64,000 nucleotides of DNA from Bilophila sp964538355 (GCA_964538355.1 CAZIFC010000004.1:92142-156141), one strand, 5' to 3'; counted from the first letter of the stretch, positions 52,291 to 61,570 are shown. Notes: generated by a model from the letters alone, not told the origin. Translations and numbers: made by a program.

Positions 52291-53223
52291 ATGACGGATC
52301 AGACGACGACTCCTGTGAAAGCCCCTGCCCCCAAGGTTCCCAAGCCGGGCACCGACAAATCCATTTTTATCGTCACCGGACTTTCCGGCGCAGGCAAGAG
52401 CACGGTTCTCCATGTATTTGAAGACATGCGCCTGTTTACGGCGGATGGCGTCCCGCCAGAGCTTATGCCCGACATGGTGCGCCTTCTGCAAAACTCGTCT
52501 GTCGAACGGGCCAGAGGTGTCGCGCTTGGTTTTGATCAGCGGCGCAGCGAATTCATGAGCGAACTGGACGACGCGCTGCACCGCCTTTCCGGAATGGGCT
52601 TTCGGCCCACCATCATCTATCTGGAAGCTGACCCCGCCGTCATCATGCGCCGCTATGCCACCACCCGCCGCCCCCATCCGCTGGAACGGGAAGGTGTCGG
52701 TCTGGAGCAGGCCGTTTGCGAAGAAATAGAACGTCTTGCTCCCGTCCGGGAGATTGCCGACAGGGTTATAGATACCTCGGCCTACTCCATCCACGACCTG
52801 CGCCGGATGATCCAGCGTCGCCTGAACAACGCGCAGGAACGCCTGCGGAACATCAAGGTCAACCTCATTTCTTTTGGCTTCAAATACGGCGTTCCCCGTG
52901 AGGCGGATCTCGTCTTTGACCTCCGCTTTTTGCCAAACCCCTATTTTATTGAAGAGCTGCGCCCCAGAACAGGACGGGACAAGGCCGTTGCCGCCCATGT
53001 TTTCAGTGAACCTTCGGGGAAGGCATTCAAGGCCCGCCTCATTGAATTTCTTGGGTTCCTCCTGCCGCTTTATGACGCAGAGGGGCGTTACCGCATCACC
53101 ATCGCACTGGGCTGCACCGGGGGGAAACACCGCTCCGTTGCTGTTGCGGAGGCCCTCATGAAGGCCCTGAAACGGCAGGATTACGCCGTTTCCATAGAAC
53201 ATCGGCACATGGAACTGGGATAG
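52291..53223 (+). CDS. rapZ: RNase adapter protein RapZ (P-loop)
   Basis: RapZ-family proteins bind nucleotides and, in enterics, guide RNase E to the sRNA GlmZ to tune glucosamine-6-phosphate synthesis. The 310 residues have Walker A VTGLSGAGKSTVL, a Walker B-like IIYLEADPAVIMRRY, RRPHPL, and the C-terminal DLRFLPNPYF and IALGCTGGKHRSVAVAE motifs. I prefer the ATG at 52291 with GGAAG upstream over the one at 52279. ptsN, often between hpf and rapZ, is absent. Confidence 0.92.
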   Translation: MTDQTTTPVKAPAPKVPKPGTDKSIFIVTGLSGAGKSTVLHVFEDMRLFTADGVPPELMPDMVRLLQNSSVERARGVALGFDQRRSEFMSELDDALHRLSGMGFRPTIIYLEADPAVIMRRYATTRRPHPLEREGVGLEQAVCEEIERLAPVREIADRVIDTSAYSIHDLRRMIQRRLNNAQERLRNIKVNLISFGFKYGVPREADLVFDLRFLPNPYFIEELRPRTGRDKAVAAHVFSEPSGKAFKARLIEFLGFLLPLYDAEGRYRITIALGCTGGKHRSVAVAEALMKALKRQDYAVSIEHRHMELG

Positions 53224-53248
53224 CCTTTTTCCGTTTGCCGGTTCGCTC

Positions 53249-53267
53249 GGGGCGCGAAAAACGCCCC
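53249..53267 (+). terminator. Hairpin after rapZ
   Basis: GGGGCG (53249-53254) and CGCCCC (53262-53267) pair around CGAAAAA. No long T run follows; a weak terminator. Confidence 0.4.
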
Positions 53268-53295
53268 TGTCCCAACCTTCTTTGCAGGAATGACC

Positions 53296-53922
53296 ATGCT
53301 GCCCCTTGAAATCATTGGCGCATTTTTTGTCACGGCCACCGTCATGGCCCTGGCTCCCGGCCCGGACAACATCTTTGTCCTGACCCAGTCGGCCCTCTAC
53401 GGGTTTCGCGCCGGGCTTGCCACCACGCTGGGCCTCATCACCGGCCTTTGTGCACATACGGCCGCTGTTGCGCTGGGGGTAGCCGCCCTTTTCCAGACCT
53501 CCGCAGTGGCGTTTACCGTTCTGAAATGTGTAGGGGCCGCGTACTTGCTTTATCTGGCCTGGCTTTGCTTCCGCAGCGGAGCCTCCCGGGCCAGCCTGGA
53601 GCGAACCAGCTTCCCCGGATACTGGGGCTTGTTCCGCCGGGGAGTCATCATGAACATCACGAACCCCAAGGTTACGCTGTTCTTCCTCGCCTTTCTCCCG
53701 CAGTTCGCCAGCCCTGCCTACGGTTCGCTTCCCGGGCAGATCATCACGCTCGGGATGCTGTTCCAGCTCGCTACCCTGCTCGTCTTTGGCGGCGTGTCCT
53801 TTCTTGGCGGACGCCTTGCCGAGCGGTTCAATGCCTCCATCCGCGGCCAGTTGATCCTGAACCGGGTTACGGGAGGCATCTTTACGGCGTTGGCACTGCT
53901 TCTTGCCTTTTCGTCCCGCTGA
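53296..53922 (+). CDS. LysE/RhtB-family amino-acid exporter
   Basis: The 208-residue membrane protein has about six spans. Motifs typical of the LysE superfamily are MALAPGPDNIFVLTQSALYG and FRRGVIMNITNPKVTLFFLAFLP (its first 20 are diagnostic). It exports small amino acids or derivatives; the substrate is unknown. I use the ATG at 53296, which has AGGA at a good distance; the ATG at 53290 overlaps that site. The gene is 72 bases after rapZ. Confidence 0.9.
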   Translation: MLPLEIIGAFFVTATVMALAPGPDNIFVLTQSALYGFRAGLATTLGLITGLCAHTAAVALGVAALFQTSAVAFTVLKCVGAAYLLYLAWLCFRSGASRASLERTSFPGYWGLFRRGVIMNITNPKVTLFFLAFLPQFASPAYGSLPGQIITLGMLFQLATLLVFGGVSFLGGRLAERFNASIRGQLILNRVTGGIFTALALLLAFSSR

Positions 53923-54040
53923 GCGGCGTCCCGGCCTTTTTCCATGCGGCTAGACGCGCGGCTCTTTTTCGCCTAGAGTTTTCCCTTGTGCGTCTGTCCG
54001 GGAACGGATGAAAACGGGAACCAACCAAAGAAGTTCTGCC

Positions 54041-54394
54041 ATGCACGAGATGTCTGTCGTCACGAGTCTGTTGTCCATTGTCCGCGAAGAGATGGAAAAG
54101 CATGACGTTCACCGCCTGCTTCTGGTGCGTGTGCGGTACGGTGCGCTGTCGAACATCGTTCCGGAAGCTCTCTCCTTTGCCTTTGAAGCTCTGACTGCCG
54201 GCACGGACTTCGAGGGCGCAACGCTGGAAACCGAAGAAATCCCCATTACTCTCAAGTGTTCCCAGTGCGGGCATGTCTTCCCCACCGTCCGGGGCGAGCA
54301 CTTTTTCGCACCCTGCCCCAAATGCGGCGAGCTGGGAGGGCATGAAATGGAAACGGGACGGGAACTCTACGTTCAGCATATCGAAGCGGAATAA
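54041..54394 (+). CDS. hypA: Hydrogenase nickel-incorporation protein HypA
   Basis: HypA delivers nickel to [NiFe] hydrogenases with HypB. The 117 residues begin MHEMSVVTSLLSIV, where His2 is the nickel ligand, and carry the zinc site CSQCGHVFP and CPKCGELGG. The C-terminus GRELYVQHIEAE is typical. The ATG at 54041 gives the required MHE start; the upstream in-frame ATG at 54008 would bury His2 and is unlikely. hypB follows after 12 bases. Confidence 0.95.
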   Translation: MHEMSVVTSLLSIVREEMEKHDVHRLLLVRVRYGALSNIVPEALSFAFEALTAGTDFEGATLETEEIPITLKCSQCGHVFPTVRGEHFFAPCPKCGELGGHEMETGRELYVQHIEAE

Positions 54395-54406
54395 AGGAGC
54401 CTTATC

Positions 54407-55069
54407 GTGGAAATACCAGTTATTCGCAATGTTCTTGAAGCCAACGGGAAACTGGCGGCCAACCTGAAGCAGCAGTTCGCCAGCCACGGCATCCTTGCCC
54501 TGAACCTCATCAGCTCCCCCGGAGCCGGTAAAACGTCCCTGCTGGAACGCACGCTTTCCGATCTGGCCCCGGAATTCCGCATGGCAGTCATCGAAGGCGA
54601 TCTTCAGACGGACAACGACGCCCGCCGCGTTGCCGCTACCGGAGCCAAGGCCGTACAGATCAATACGGAAGGCGGCTGCCACCTCGACAGCAACATGGTC
54701 ATGGAAGCTCTTGGGGCGTTCGATCTCAATGAACTTGATATCCTCTTCATTGAAAACGTGGGGAACCTCGTGTGCCCCGTGGAGTTCGACTGCGGGGAAG
54801 ACGCCAAAATCGCCCTGCTCAGCGTGACCGAAGGCGACGACAAGCCGGAAAAGTACCCTCTCCTGTTCAACCGAGCCAGCGCGATGGTGCTCAACAAGAT
54901 CGATCTGTTGCCCTATGTGGACTTCAGTGTCGAAACCGCGGCCCGGCACGCCAGACATCTCAATGCGGATCTTGCCGTCTTTGAGGTTTCCTGCCGTAAC
55001 GGGGAGGGCCTCGAGCCTTGGTATGACTGGCTCCGCCAGTCCGTTAAGGCGAAAAAGGCCGGAAAATAA
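54407..55069 (+). CDS. hypB: Hydrogenase nickel-incorporation GTPase HypB
   Basis: HypB is the GTPase that drives nickel insertion. The 220 residues have G1 ISSPGAGKTSLLERTL, EGDLQTDNDARRVAATGAKA, the switch region NVGNLVCPVEFDCGED, and the base-binding AMVLNKIDLLPYVDF. There is no histidine-rich nickel-storage stretch at the N-terminus. The start is GTG at 54407 with AAAGGAG upstream. The assembly gap begins nine bases after the stop, so genes that follow (hypC and others) cannot be excluded. Confidence 0.95.
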   Translation: MEIPVIRNVLEANGKLAANLKQQFASHGILALNLISSPGAGKTSLLERTLSDLAPEFRMAVIEGDLQTDNDARRVAATGAKAVQINTEGGCHLDSNMVMEALGAFDLNELDILFIENVGNLVCPVEFDCGEDAKIALLSVTEGDDKPEKYPLLFNRASAMVLNKIDLLPYVDFSVETAARHARHLNADLAVFEVSCRNGEGLEPWYDWLRQSVKAKKAGK

Positions 55070-55078
55070 ACCTCTTTT

Positions 55079-55178
55079 NNNNNNNNNNNNNNNNNNNNNN
55101 NNNNNNNNNNNNNNNNNNNNNNNNNNNNNNNNNNNNNNNNNNNNNNNNNNNNNNNNNNNNNNNNNNNNNNNNNNNNNN
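55079..55178. other. Assembly gap, 100 N
   Basis: A run of exactly 100 N, a standard scaffold-gap length of unknown true size. It is flanked by CTCTTTT on the left and AAAAAAGC on the right, which suggests that a structured or repetitive intergenic sequence was not assembled. Confidence 1.
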
Positions 55179-55215
55179 AAAAAAGCAATATATTGATGGC
55201 GGGCAACGCCTCGCC

Positions 55216-55518
55216 CTACACATCTTCCGCAAAGAAGTGGCTGACGTTCAGCCCCAAGGCCTGCTGATGGCGGAAAAACTTTCTGCTTCCGGCAGGCTCC
55301 CGGCGGGCCTGCGCGTTTTTCCAGAACAGGGGGCGAAGCCCTTCCGGGCCTTCGTCGATTTCCCACCCGAAGCGGTGCCTGAGGCCATAGGCATCTCTCT
55401 GCATCAGCGCACCGGCGGCATCCTTGCGGAACTGCTCCGGTTCCAGCGCATCAACTTCCCCGGCCTGTTCCCAGACGGCGTCTTGCTCCGCCTCGGTCCA
55501 TGTCTTTTGCCTGTCCAT
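55216..55518 (-). CDS. Small protein with a degenerate HNH-like motif
   Basis: The 100-residue protein is acidic at the N-terminus (TWTEAEQDAVWEQAGEVDAL). Its centre, DAYGLRHRFGWEIDEGPEGLRPLFWKNAQARR, resembles the HNH pattern W-E-(I/V)-D-H ... N-L-(R/Q)-P-L-H-W-x-N-N, but here the motif lacks the usual histidine after Asp and the next conserved residues are altered. So nuclease activity is doubtful. GAAGGAG lies before the ATG at 55518. It is 40 bases after the ybaK-like gene on the same strand. Family is not certain. Confidence 0.6.
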   Translation of the reverse strand: MDRQKTWTEAEQDAVWEQAGEVDALEPEQFRKDAAGALMQRDAYGLRHRFGWEIDEGPEGLRPLFWKNAQARREPAGSRKFFRHQQALGLNVSHFFAEDV

Positions 55519-55558
55519 CACGATTCTCCTTCTCGTCATTCTCGTGCCAATCGGCAAA

Positions 55559-56029
55559 TCAGGCATCTGTCTGCCGGCATACATCCACCCAGACGCCGCC
55601 GGTGGACAGCTCCAGATCCGCAAGCGAAAGACACACGGCGTTGTTTGGGGCACCTGCGGCCGGATAAACGGGATCAAAGGCCTTCAGGCTCACATCAAGA
55701 AAGACCCGCACGCCGGGATTCAGCGCAAAAGGGCAGACGCCCCCAACGGGGTGCCCCGTCAACGCCTCCACCTCTTCCGCCTGCGGAAATTTCGCCTTTT
55801 CCCTGAATTGCTCCTTGTACTTCCGGTTGTCGATGCGGGCGGTGCCCATGGCGACAATAACAATGGGACCATCCGCCGTCTTGAATGACAACGTCTTTGC
55901 GATTCTTCCCGGTTCGCATCCCGCCGCAGCCGCAGCCAGTTCCACCGTTGCGCTGGACGTGCTAAACTCCCGATAGCCATCAAGAAGCCCAAAAGATTCC
56001 AACTGTTTCCTTACCGCATCGACACGCAT
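55559..56029 (-). CDS. YbaK/EbsC-type aminoacyl-tRNA deacylase
   Basis: The 156-residue protein matches the YbaK/ProX editing family: RIAKTLSFKTADGPIVIVAMG with the catalytic lysine, ALTGHPVGGVCPFAL with the GxxPFG-like loop, and VFLDVSLKAFDPVYPAAG. These enzymes hydrolyse mischarged tRNAs, mostly Cys-tRNA(Pro) or Ala-tRNA(Pro). Which one applies here is not clear. It is transcribed away from the histidine kinase gene. Confidence 0.88.
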   Translation of the reverse strand: MRVDAVRKQLESFGLLDGYREFSTSSATVELAAAAAGCEPGRIAKTLSFKTADGPIVIVAMGTARIDNRKYKEQFREKAKFPQAEEVEALTGHPVGGVCPFALNPGVRVFLDVSLKAFDPVYPAAGAPNNAVCLSLADLELSTGGVWVDVCRQTDA

Positions 56030-56103
56030 TGCATTCCCTCACAAGCAGATTGGATTGAACCGGAACAACATAGCCAAGCGACAGCGAATCGGCAAGCCTC
56101 CTC

Positions 56104-56132
56104 TCGACCTCGTGCGGCTTCTCTGGCATAAT
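56104..56132 (+). promoter_or_regulatory. Candidate promoter of the histidine kinase gene
   Basis: TCGACC (56104-56109) and CATAAT (56127-56132) are 17 bases apart, with the -10 ending 23 bases before the start codon. The -10 is the same hexamer as in the rpoN promoter. Confidence 0.4.
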
Positions 56133-56155
56133 CAAATTCTGTCAAGCTCATTGCC

Positions 56156-59100
56156 ATGCGGGGCTGTATGCGAATCTTTGTCATTTTCGGCCTGTTGCTC
56201 GTCATCCTCATCATGTTTACCACCCATGTGGTGCTGGTCACGAAGGACGCACCGGAAGACAACTACCTTCCGGCTCTGGAGTCTTCGATCAGCATGCTCT
56301 CCCCCATGACGACCATGCCGCAGCTGTTCAGCCCCGATGAGCAGACATGGATTGACGAGCACCCGGTCATCAGCGTCAGCATGACGCCCGCCTTCATTCC
56401 CGTCACCGACACCACCCTGCTGAATGCCTATTCCGGCATCAGCCTCGATTACCTGCGCCACCTTTCCCGCATCATCGGCGTCCAGTTCCGCATTGAACCG
56501 CAATCGAACTGGACGACAGCCCTCGAAAACGACAAGCCGTGGAAAACCGACCTGTTCGCTATGGTTGAACCAACACTGGCCCAGGATACGAGCCTTCTTT
56601 TCACGCCTCCGCACATCCTGCTTCCCGGTGCCATTGTCGTACACGAAAAAAAGCCGCACCTTTCCAATCTCAAAAAACTTTCCGGCAAGCGAGTTTCCGT
56701 TGTCTACCGCCACTTCTGGCACAACTACCTTGAAAGCCGCTATCCCGACATCACCCTCGATCCGGTGACAACCCCTCTTCAGGGGCTTTTCCGGGTCATG
56801 TCCGGCCATTCCGACGCCCTGCTCGACTACAAGGTCAATGTGCTTCCCAAGCTGGACGACAATCCGCACCTCCACCTGCACGCGACCTCGATCATCCCGG
56901 CCCAAAACGGACTCTCCTTTGCCGTGCGCCCGGACAAGCCGGAGCTGCACACCATCATCAACAAGGCCATGCGGCAGATCTCGCCCTCGGAACGCGATCG
57001 CATCAACTATCGCTGGCTTGGCAGGCAGTCGCCTTTCCACACCCCTCCCCGCGTTTTCTGGCTGGGGCTGCTCGGCATGGAAATCGTGCTGGCGGTTCTG
57101 CTGCTCATCCTCTTCTGGAATGCCCAGCTCCGCAAAAAGGTTGAAGAGCGCACCCAACGCCTTGCGACCGAACTGGAAAAAAGCGCGCGGGCCGAAGACC
57201 TGCAACGCCTGAATACCGAGCTGCGGCAAGCCATGAAAGCCGCAGACGCCGCAACGGAAGCCAAAAGCCGCTTTCTCGCCAACATCAGCCACGAAATCCG
57301 AACCCCCCTGCACGGGATCATTGCCTTTACGGAGCTGGCCTATCTGAAAAACAACCCGCTGCCCCGCAACCACCAGCGCACCATACTGGATCTTTCCTAC
57401 GCCCTTCTGGACATCGTCAACGACACGCTGGATTTCTCCAAGATCGAGGCGGGCGAAATGGATATGGATACCGCGCCGTTCATGCTCGACGAAGTCATCC
57501 TGCGCGTCTGCGACATGACCATGCGCGGCAGCATGGCAAGGCAGGTCGAGTGCCTGATCGACATCGAACCGTCCATGCCGCTGGCCCTGCTCGGCGACGC
57601 CGGAAGGCTCCAGCAGATCCTGACCAACCTGATGGGCAATGCCGTAAAATTCACGCCTCCGGGCGGGCGCATCCATCTTCAGGTCAGGCGCGGCGGCAAC
57701 CTGCACCTTTCGGAAAACCAGAACAAGGCCCAGTTTCTATTTTTTGTCCACGACACGGGGGTGGGCATCGCCCCGGAGCAGCTCCCGCAACTGTTCCAGC
57801 CCTTCAAGCAGGCGGACTCATCCCTGACCAGACGGCATGGCGGTACGGGGCTTGGCCTGAGCATTGCCCGCTATCTGGTGGAAAACATGGGCGGAGAAAT
57901 CTGGGTGGAATCCGAAGTGGGGCAAGGGAGCACCTTTGCCTTTTCCATCCCGCTCGCGCTTCAGGAGCAGGTGGAGACACTCGGCGGAACAACCTTCATG
58001 GGCCTTCAGGCCATCGTGATCAGCTCGTCGGAAACCGGCCTGAAGATCATGCGGCGGACGCTGGAGGCCTTGGGCATTCAGTGCCGCAGCCATATCGCCA
58101 GCGCGGTAGGGCCGCTCTCCGTGCTGGCTGCCTTGGGCAAGGAAGCCCTGAAAACGGATATCCTGTTCATCGACCGGCTCATTGGGGATGAAGACGCCCC
58201 GCCTGCCCTGCGGCTTGCCAGCGAACTCGAACTGCGCTGCGCCGCGCCGGTTCCGCTTGTGCTTGTGGGCGGCCCCCGGGAAGGGTTTGCGGTTTCCGAA
58301 CTCAAGGACAAGCCCTATCCCGTCGAACTGATCCCCGCCATCACCATCCGCTGCGTGCGCGCCGCCCTTCGCAACCTTTTCGACAGGAAGCCCGCAGGCT
58401 TTCTTGGCGTACATGCCGGACAGTCCCTGCTTACGCCGGATCTGTCAGCCATGCGTATCCTTGTCGTGGAAGACAACTCGGTCAATCAGGAAATCATGGG
58501 CATCCTGCTGGAAGAGACGCACGCCCAGCTCAGCATGGCGGGAAACGGACTGGAAGCGTTGGCTCTGCTGGAAAAGGAACCTTTCGACATCCTCTTCCTC
58601 GATATCCAGATGCCGGGGATGGATGGCTATGAAACCATCAGGATTATCCGGGAGCGCGGCTATGTCATGCCCGTGGTTGCCATCACCGCCCACGCCATGC
58701 AGGTAGACAAGCAACGCTGCCTCGATGCGGGCATGGATGCCTACCTTTCCAAGCCGTTCAAGCAGGGCCTGCTGTTTGATACCATCCACAGCCTGCTCCC
58801 GGAGCTTTACCGTATCGCCGAGGGGCAGACGGCACAGCCACAGGAAGAGGCGTCATGGGACTTCCTGCCCGAGTGCTTTTCGCTGGAAACCGTCATCCAG
58901 ACCGGCCTCTCTCCCGCGCAGTATCCGGCCATTCTGCAACGTTTCGCCCAAAACCACGCGCAGGACGCCGCGCGCCTGCGTCACACGGCCCGCACCGAAG
59001 ACTGGAACGCCCTGCGCGAACAGGCGCATACCCTCAAAGGGGCTTCGGCAAACCTCGGCGCGTTGCGGCTTCGGGATGCGGCCCGTCTGCTCGAACAGGA

Positions 59101-59536
59101 GGCGCAGGCCAGAATGGATCGGGGCTACCCCGGCGCACAGGCCGGGCAGCGGCGGGGCAGACCGCTCTCCGCGCTCCTGCCTGAGCTGGAGGACGCTCTG
59201 GGAGCCGTGCTGGAAGCGGCGGCCCGGCTCTCTCCCCCTGCCGAACGCCGCCCAAAAACACCTTTCCCCACAGCAACACGTCCCCCGGACAAGAATACCC
59301 CCTATGGCGAACTGGTCGACGCTCTGCGGCAGGCCTCTCCCGGACGTATCCGCATTGCATTGGGCAGCCTTTTGGTCATTTGCAATACGGACGAATATCC
59401 CTTACTTCAAACACTGAAGACACATGTGGACAATTATGACTATGATGCGGCCCTGACCGTCTTGGAAACCATCCGTCCATCCCTGTTTACGGGCGGCCCT
59501 GAAAGCCCTGCGGAGCGTTCCGATGCAGTCCAATAA
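56156..59536 (+). CDS. Hybrid sensor histidine kinase with periplasmic solute-binding domain and Hpt
   Basis: The 1126 residues have this order: membrane segment 1 (about 5-27); a periplasmic family 3 solute-binding-like domain of the BvgS/EvgS type (about 55-295, WIDEHPVISVSMTPAFIPV); membrane segment 2 (about 302-322); HisKA with His379 in NISHEIRTPLHG; HATPase with GRLQQILTNLMGNAVKFTPP, DTGVGIAPEQL and GGTGLGLSIARYLV; a receiver-like domain lacking the phosphoacceptor; a true receiver with Asp816 in FLDIQMPGMDGYE; and an Hpt domain with His958 in REQAHTLKGASANLG. It should sense a small molecule in the periplasm and pass phosphate to the next gene product. The downstream gene overlaps by 14 bases. 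Confidence 0.92.
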   Translation: MRGCMRIFVIFGLLLVILIMFTTHVVLVTKDAPEDNYLPALESSISMLSPMTTMPQLFSPDEQTWIDEHPVISVSMTPAFIPVTDTTLLNAYSGISLDYLRHLSRIIGVQFRIEPQSNWTTALENDKPWKTDLFAMVEPTLAQDTSLLFTPPHILLPGAIVVHEKKPHLSNLKKLSGKRVSVVYRHFWHNYLESRYPDITLDPVTTPLQGLFRVMSGHSDALLDYKVNVLPKLDDNPHLHLHATSIIPAQNGLSFAVRPDKPELHTIINKAMRQISPSERDRINYRWLGRQSPFHTPPRVFWLGLLGMEIVLAVLLLILFWNAQLRKKVEERTQRLATELEKSARAEDLQRLNTELRQAMKAADAATEAKSRFLANISHEIRTPLHGIIAFTELAYLKNNPLPRNHQRTILDLSYALLDIVNDTLDFSKIEAGEMDMDTAPFMLDEVILRVCDMTMRGSMARQVECLIDIEPSMPLALLGDAGRLQQILTNLMGNAVKFTPPGGRIHLQVRRGGNLHLSENQNKAQFLFFVHDTGVGIAPEQLPQLFQPFKQADSSLTRRHGGTGLGLSIARYLVENMGGEIWVESEVGQGSTFAFSIPLALQEQVETLGGTTFMGLQAIVISSSETGLKIMRRTLEALGIQCRSHIASAVGPLSVLAALGKEALKTDILFIDRLIGDEDAPPALRLASELELRCAAPVPLVLVGGPREGFAVSELKDKPYPVELIPAITIRCVRAALRNLFDRKPAGFLGVHAGQSLLTPDLSAMRILVVEDNSVNQEIMGILLEETHAQLSMAGNGLEALALLEKEPFDILFLDIQMPGMDGYETIRIIRERGYVMPVVAITAHAMQVDKQRCLDAGMDAYLSKPFKQGLLFDTIHSLLPELYRIAEGQTAQPQEEASWDFLPECFSLETVIQTGLSPAQYPAILQRFAQNHAQDAARLRHTARTEDWNALREQAHTLKGASANLGALRLRDAARLLEQEAQARMDRGYPGAQAGQRRGRPLSALLPELEDALGAVLEAAARLSPPAERRPKTPFPTATRPPDKNTPYGELVDALRQASPGRIRIALGSLLVICNTDEYPLLQTLKTHVDNYDYDAALTVLETIRPSLFTGGPESPAERSDAVQ

Positions 59537-61331
59537 ACCTGTCCTTCTGGTGGTGGATGATGATCCCGTCAATCTGGACGTGCTTGTCCAGACGCTCGAA
59601 CAGGATTACTTCCTCATCATCGCCAAAAACGGAAAACGTGCGCTGGAGCTGGCCTCCAGCCATCACCCCGATCTGATCCTGCTGGACATCCTCATGCCGG
59701 AAATGGATGGCTTTGAAGTCTGCCGCCGGCTCAAGGCCGACAGGGTGACGGAATCCATTCCCGTCATCTTTCTGTCCGTCATGGAGTCCCCGGGCCAGAA
59801 GCACATGGGGTTTTCCATCGGCGGCGTGGATTATGTGACCAAGCCCTTCCATGCCGACGAGGTTCTGGCCCGCGTCCGAACCCATGTGACCAACAAACGG
59901 CTCCGGGAAACGCTGGAAAACCACAACCAGCTCATCGGCATGGAGCTTCACGAAAAAAGCCGCCAGCTGGAAACTCTGATGAACAACCTCCCCGGGCTGG
60001 CCTATCAGGGAGAGCACTCCCCGGATCGCAAGATCCGGTTTGCCAGCCAGGGCGTGACGCGGCTCACCGGGTACGCGCCGGAACTGTTCACCGGGCCGGA
60101 CGGCATGGGCCTGATGCGGCTTGTGCATCCGGATGACCGGGCGCGGGTCGCCGAAACGCTGGACAAGGCCATTTGCAGCCGGGAACCTTTTGAGCTGACC
60201 TACCGCATCATTACCGCATGGAATGAAGAAAAATGGGTCTGGGAGCAGGGTTCGGGCATCTATCAGGCGGACGGAGAAACAGCCGCCCAGCCGCTCCTTG
60301 AGGGCTTCATCAACGACGTTACCGAAAAGCAGAAGCAGGACAACACGATACGGCAGGAAAACGAGGAGCTTCGGGAACGCCTCAAGGCGCACTGCTCCGG
60401 CGATATCGTGGGCAGCTCCCCGCAAATCACGGCCGTTTTTGATCTGATCGCCAGAGCTGCGGCTGTGGATGACAACGTTGTCGTCTACGGCGAGTCGGGA
60501 ACCGGCAAGGAGCTGGTCGCCAGAGCCATTCATGACGGAAGCGCGCGCTATCAAAAGCCCTTTGTCGCCGTAAACTGCGGGGCAATCCCTGAAAGCCTCT
60601 TTGAAAGCGAGCTGTTCGGCTACAAGAAGGGGGCCTTTACCGGAGCCATGACGGACAAGAAGGGCTACCTCGATCTGGCGGACGGCGGAACGCTCTTTCT
60701 CGACGAACTCGGCGAAATCAGCCTGATGGGGCAGGTCAAGCTCCTCCGCGCCATTGAGCACGGCGGCTTTACGCCTGTCGGCGGCTCCCAGATACACCGC
60801 CCAAACGTCCGCATCATCGCCGCCACCAACAGAAACCTGCTGGAGCGGGTCAACGAGGGCGCGATGCGGCGCGACTTCTACTACCGCATCCACGTCATCC
60901 CGGTACAGCTCCCGCCGCTCCGTGAGCGCAAGTCGGATATTCCGCTTCTCGTCGAGCACTTCCTGAAGGCCTACCCCAGCAGCAAACGGTTTGAATACAT
61001 GGATGGCGAAATGCTGCACGCCTTCATGCTGTACGATTGGCCGGGCAATGTGCGCGAACTGCAAAACGTCCTGTACCAGTATCTCAGTCTGGGAACGGCC
61101 CGCCTCGGGGACAGGGTTATTGGAGAAGCCGCGGGACAGCCCGCGCTCTCGCCGGAAACATCGGAAGAAAACCTGACCCTTGCGGAAGCCCTTTCCCGCT
61201 TTGAAAAGGCCTACCTGCTGAATGCCCTGAAAAAAAACAACTGGAAACGCGGCCCCACCGCCGACAGCCTTGGTGTGGACCGCCGCACCCTGTTCAGAAA
61301 GATGAAGGACTTCAACCTCGAAAAAGCATGA
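59523..61331 (+). CDS. Sigma54-dependent response regulator (REC-PAS-AAA-HTH)
   Basis: The 602 residues contain an N-terminal receiver with Asp55 in LLDILMPEMDGFEVCRR, a PAS domain (about 145-265, GLAYQGEHSPDRKIRFASQG), an AAA+ domain with Walker A GESGTGKELVARAIHD, GAFTGA at 370-375 and WPGNVRELQNVLYQYLS, and a Fis-type helix-turn-helix at the end (TADSLGVDRRTLFRKMKDF). GAFTGA is the loop that contacts sigma54, so it activates -24/-12 promoters. Overlap with the kinase gene indicates a cognate pair. The PAS domain between REC and AAA+ is less common and may add a second signal. Confidence 0.95.
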   Translation: MQSNKPVLLVVDDDPVNLDVLVQTLEQDYFLIIAKNGKRALELASSHHPDLILLDILMPEMDGFEVCRRLKADRVTESIPVIFLSVMESPGQKHMGFSIGGVDYVTKPFHADEVLARVRTHVTNKRLRETLENHNQLIGMELHEKSRQLETLMNNLPGLAYQGEHSPDRKIRFASQGVTRLTGYAPELFTGPDGMGLMRLVHPDDRARVAETLDKAICSREPFELTYRIITAWNEEKWVWEQGSGIYQADGETAAQPLLEGFINDVTEKQKQDNTIRQENEELRERLKAHCSGDIVGSSPQITAVFDLIARAAAVDDNVVVYGESGTGKELVARAIHDGSARYQKPFVAVNCGAIPESLFESELFGYKKGAFTGAMTDKKGYLDLADGGTLFLDELGEISLMGQVKLLRAIEHGGFTPVGGSQIHRPNVRIIAATNRNLLERVNEGAMRRDFYYRIHVIPVQLPPLRERKSDIPLLVEHFLKAYPSSKRFEYMDGEMLHAFMLYDWPGNVRELQNVLYQYLSLGTARLGDRVIGEAAGQPALSPETSEENLTLAEALSRFEKAYLLNALKKNNWKRGPTADSLGVDRRTLFRKMKDFNLEKA

Positions 61332-61352
61332 GGCTGTCCGCCCTTCTCCGCT

Positions 61353-61380
61353 GAAACGCTCTCCAAAGGGGGAGCGTTTC
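61353..61380 (+). terminator. Terminator after the response-regulator gene
   Basis: GAAACGCTCTCC pairs with GGGGAGCGTTTC (one G-T pair) around AAAGG, followed by TTGTT. It lies 21 bases after the stop. Confidence 0.75.
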
Positions 61381-61570
61381 TTGTTGGATGAGCATGTGCC
61401 ACATCTGTCCCATCGCGCTTCTTGCGCCTTTCTTCACTTGATTCGTTCCCGGCATGTTCCCTTTGTCACAATAATCGGCGGGTTATCGGATCATCCCTCT
61501 CTGCCCGAAATCATCCCGCATAGCCATTCCGCCAAAACATAACACAACCATTCAAAATCAAAGATCTTTA

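Noticed and set aside
51649..53457. A 602-codon open frame antisense to hpf and rapZ
   Set aside because: Both sense genes are certain, and the antisense product has no recognisable motif or ribosome binding site.
59487..61064. A 525-codon open frame antisense to the sigma54 regulator
   Set aside because: It is a mirror of the sense coding pattern in GC-rich DNA; no family features.
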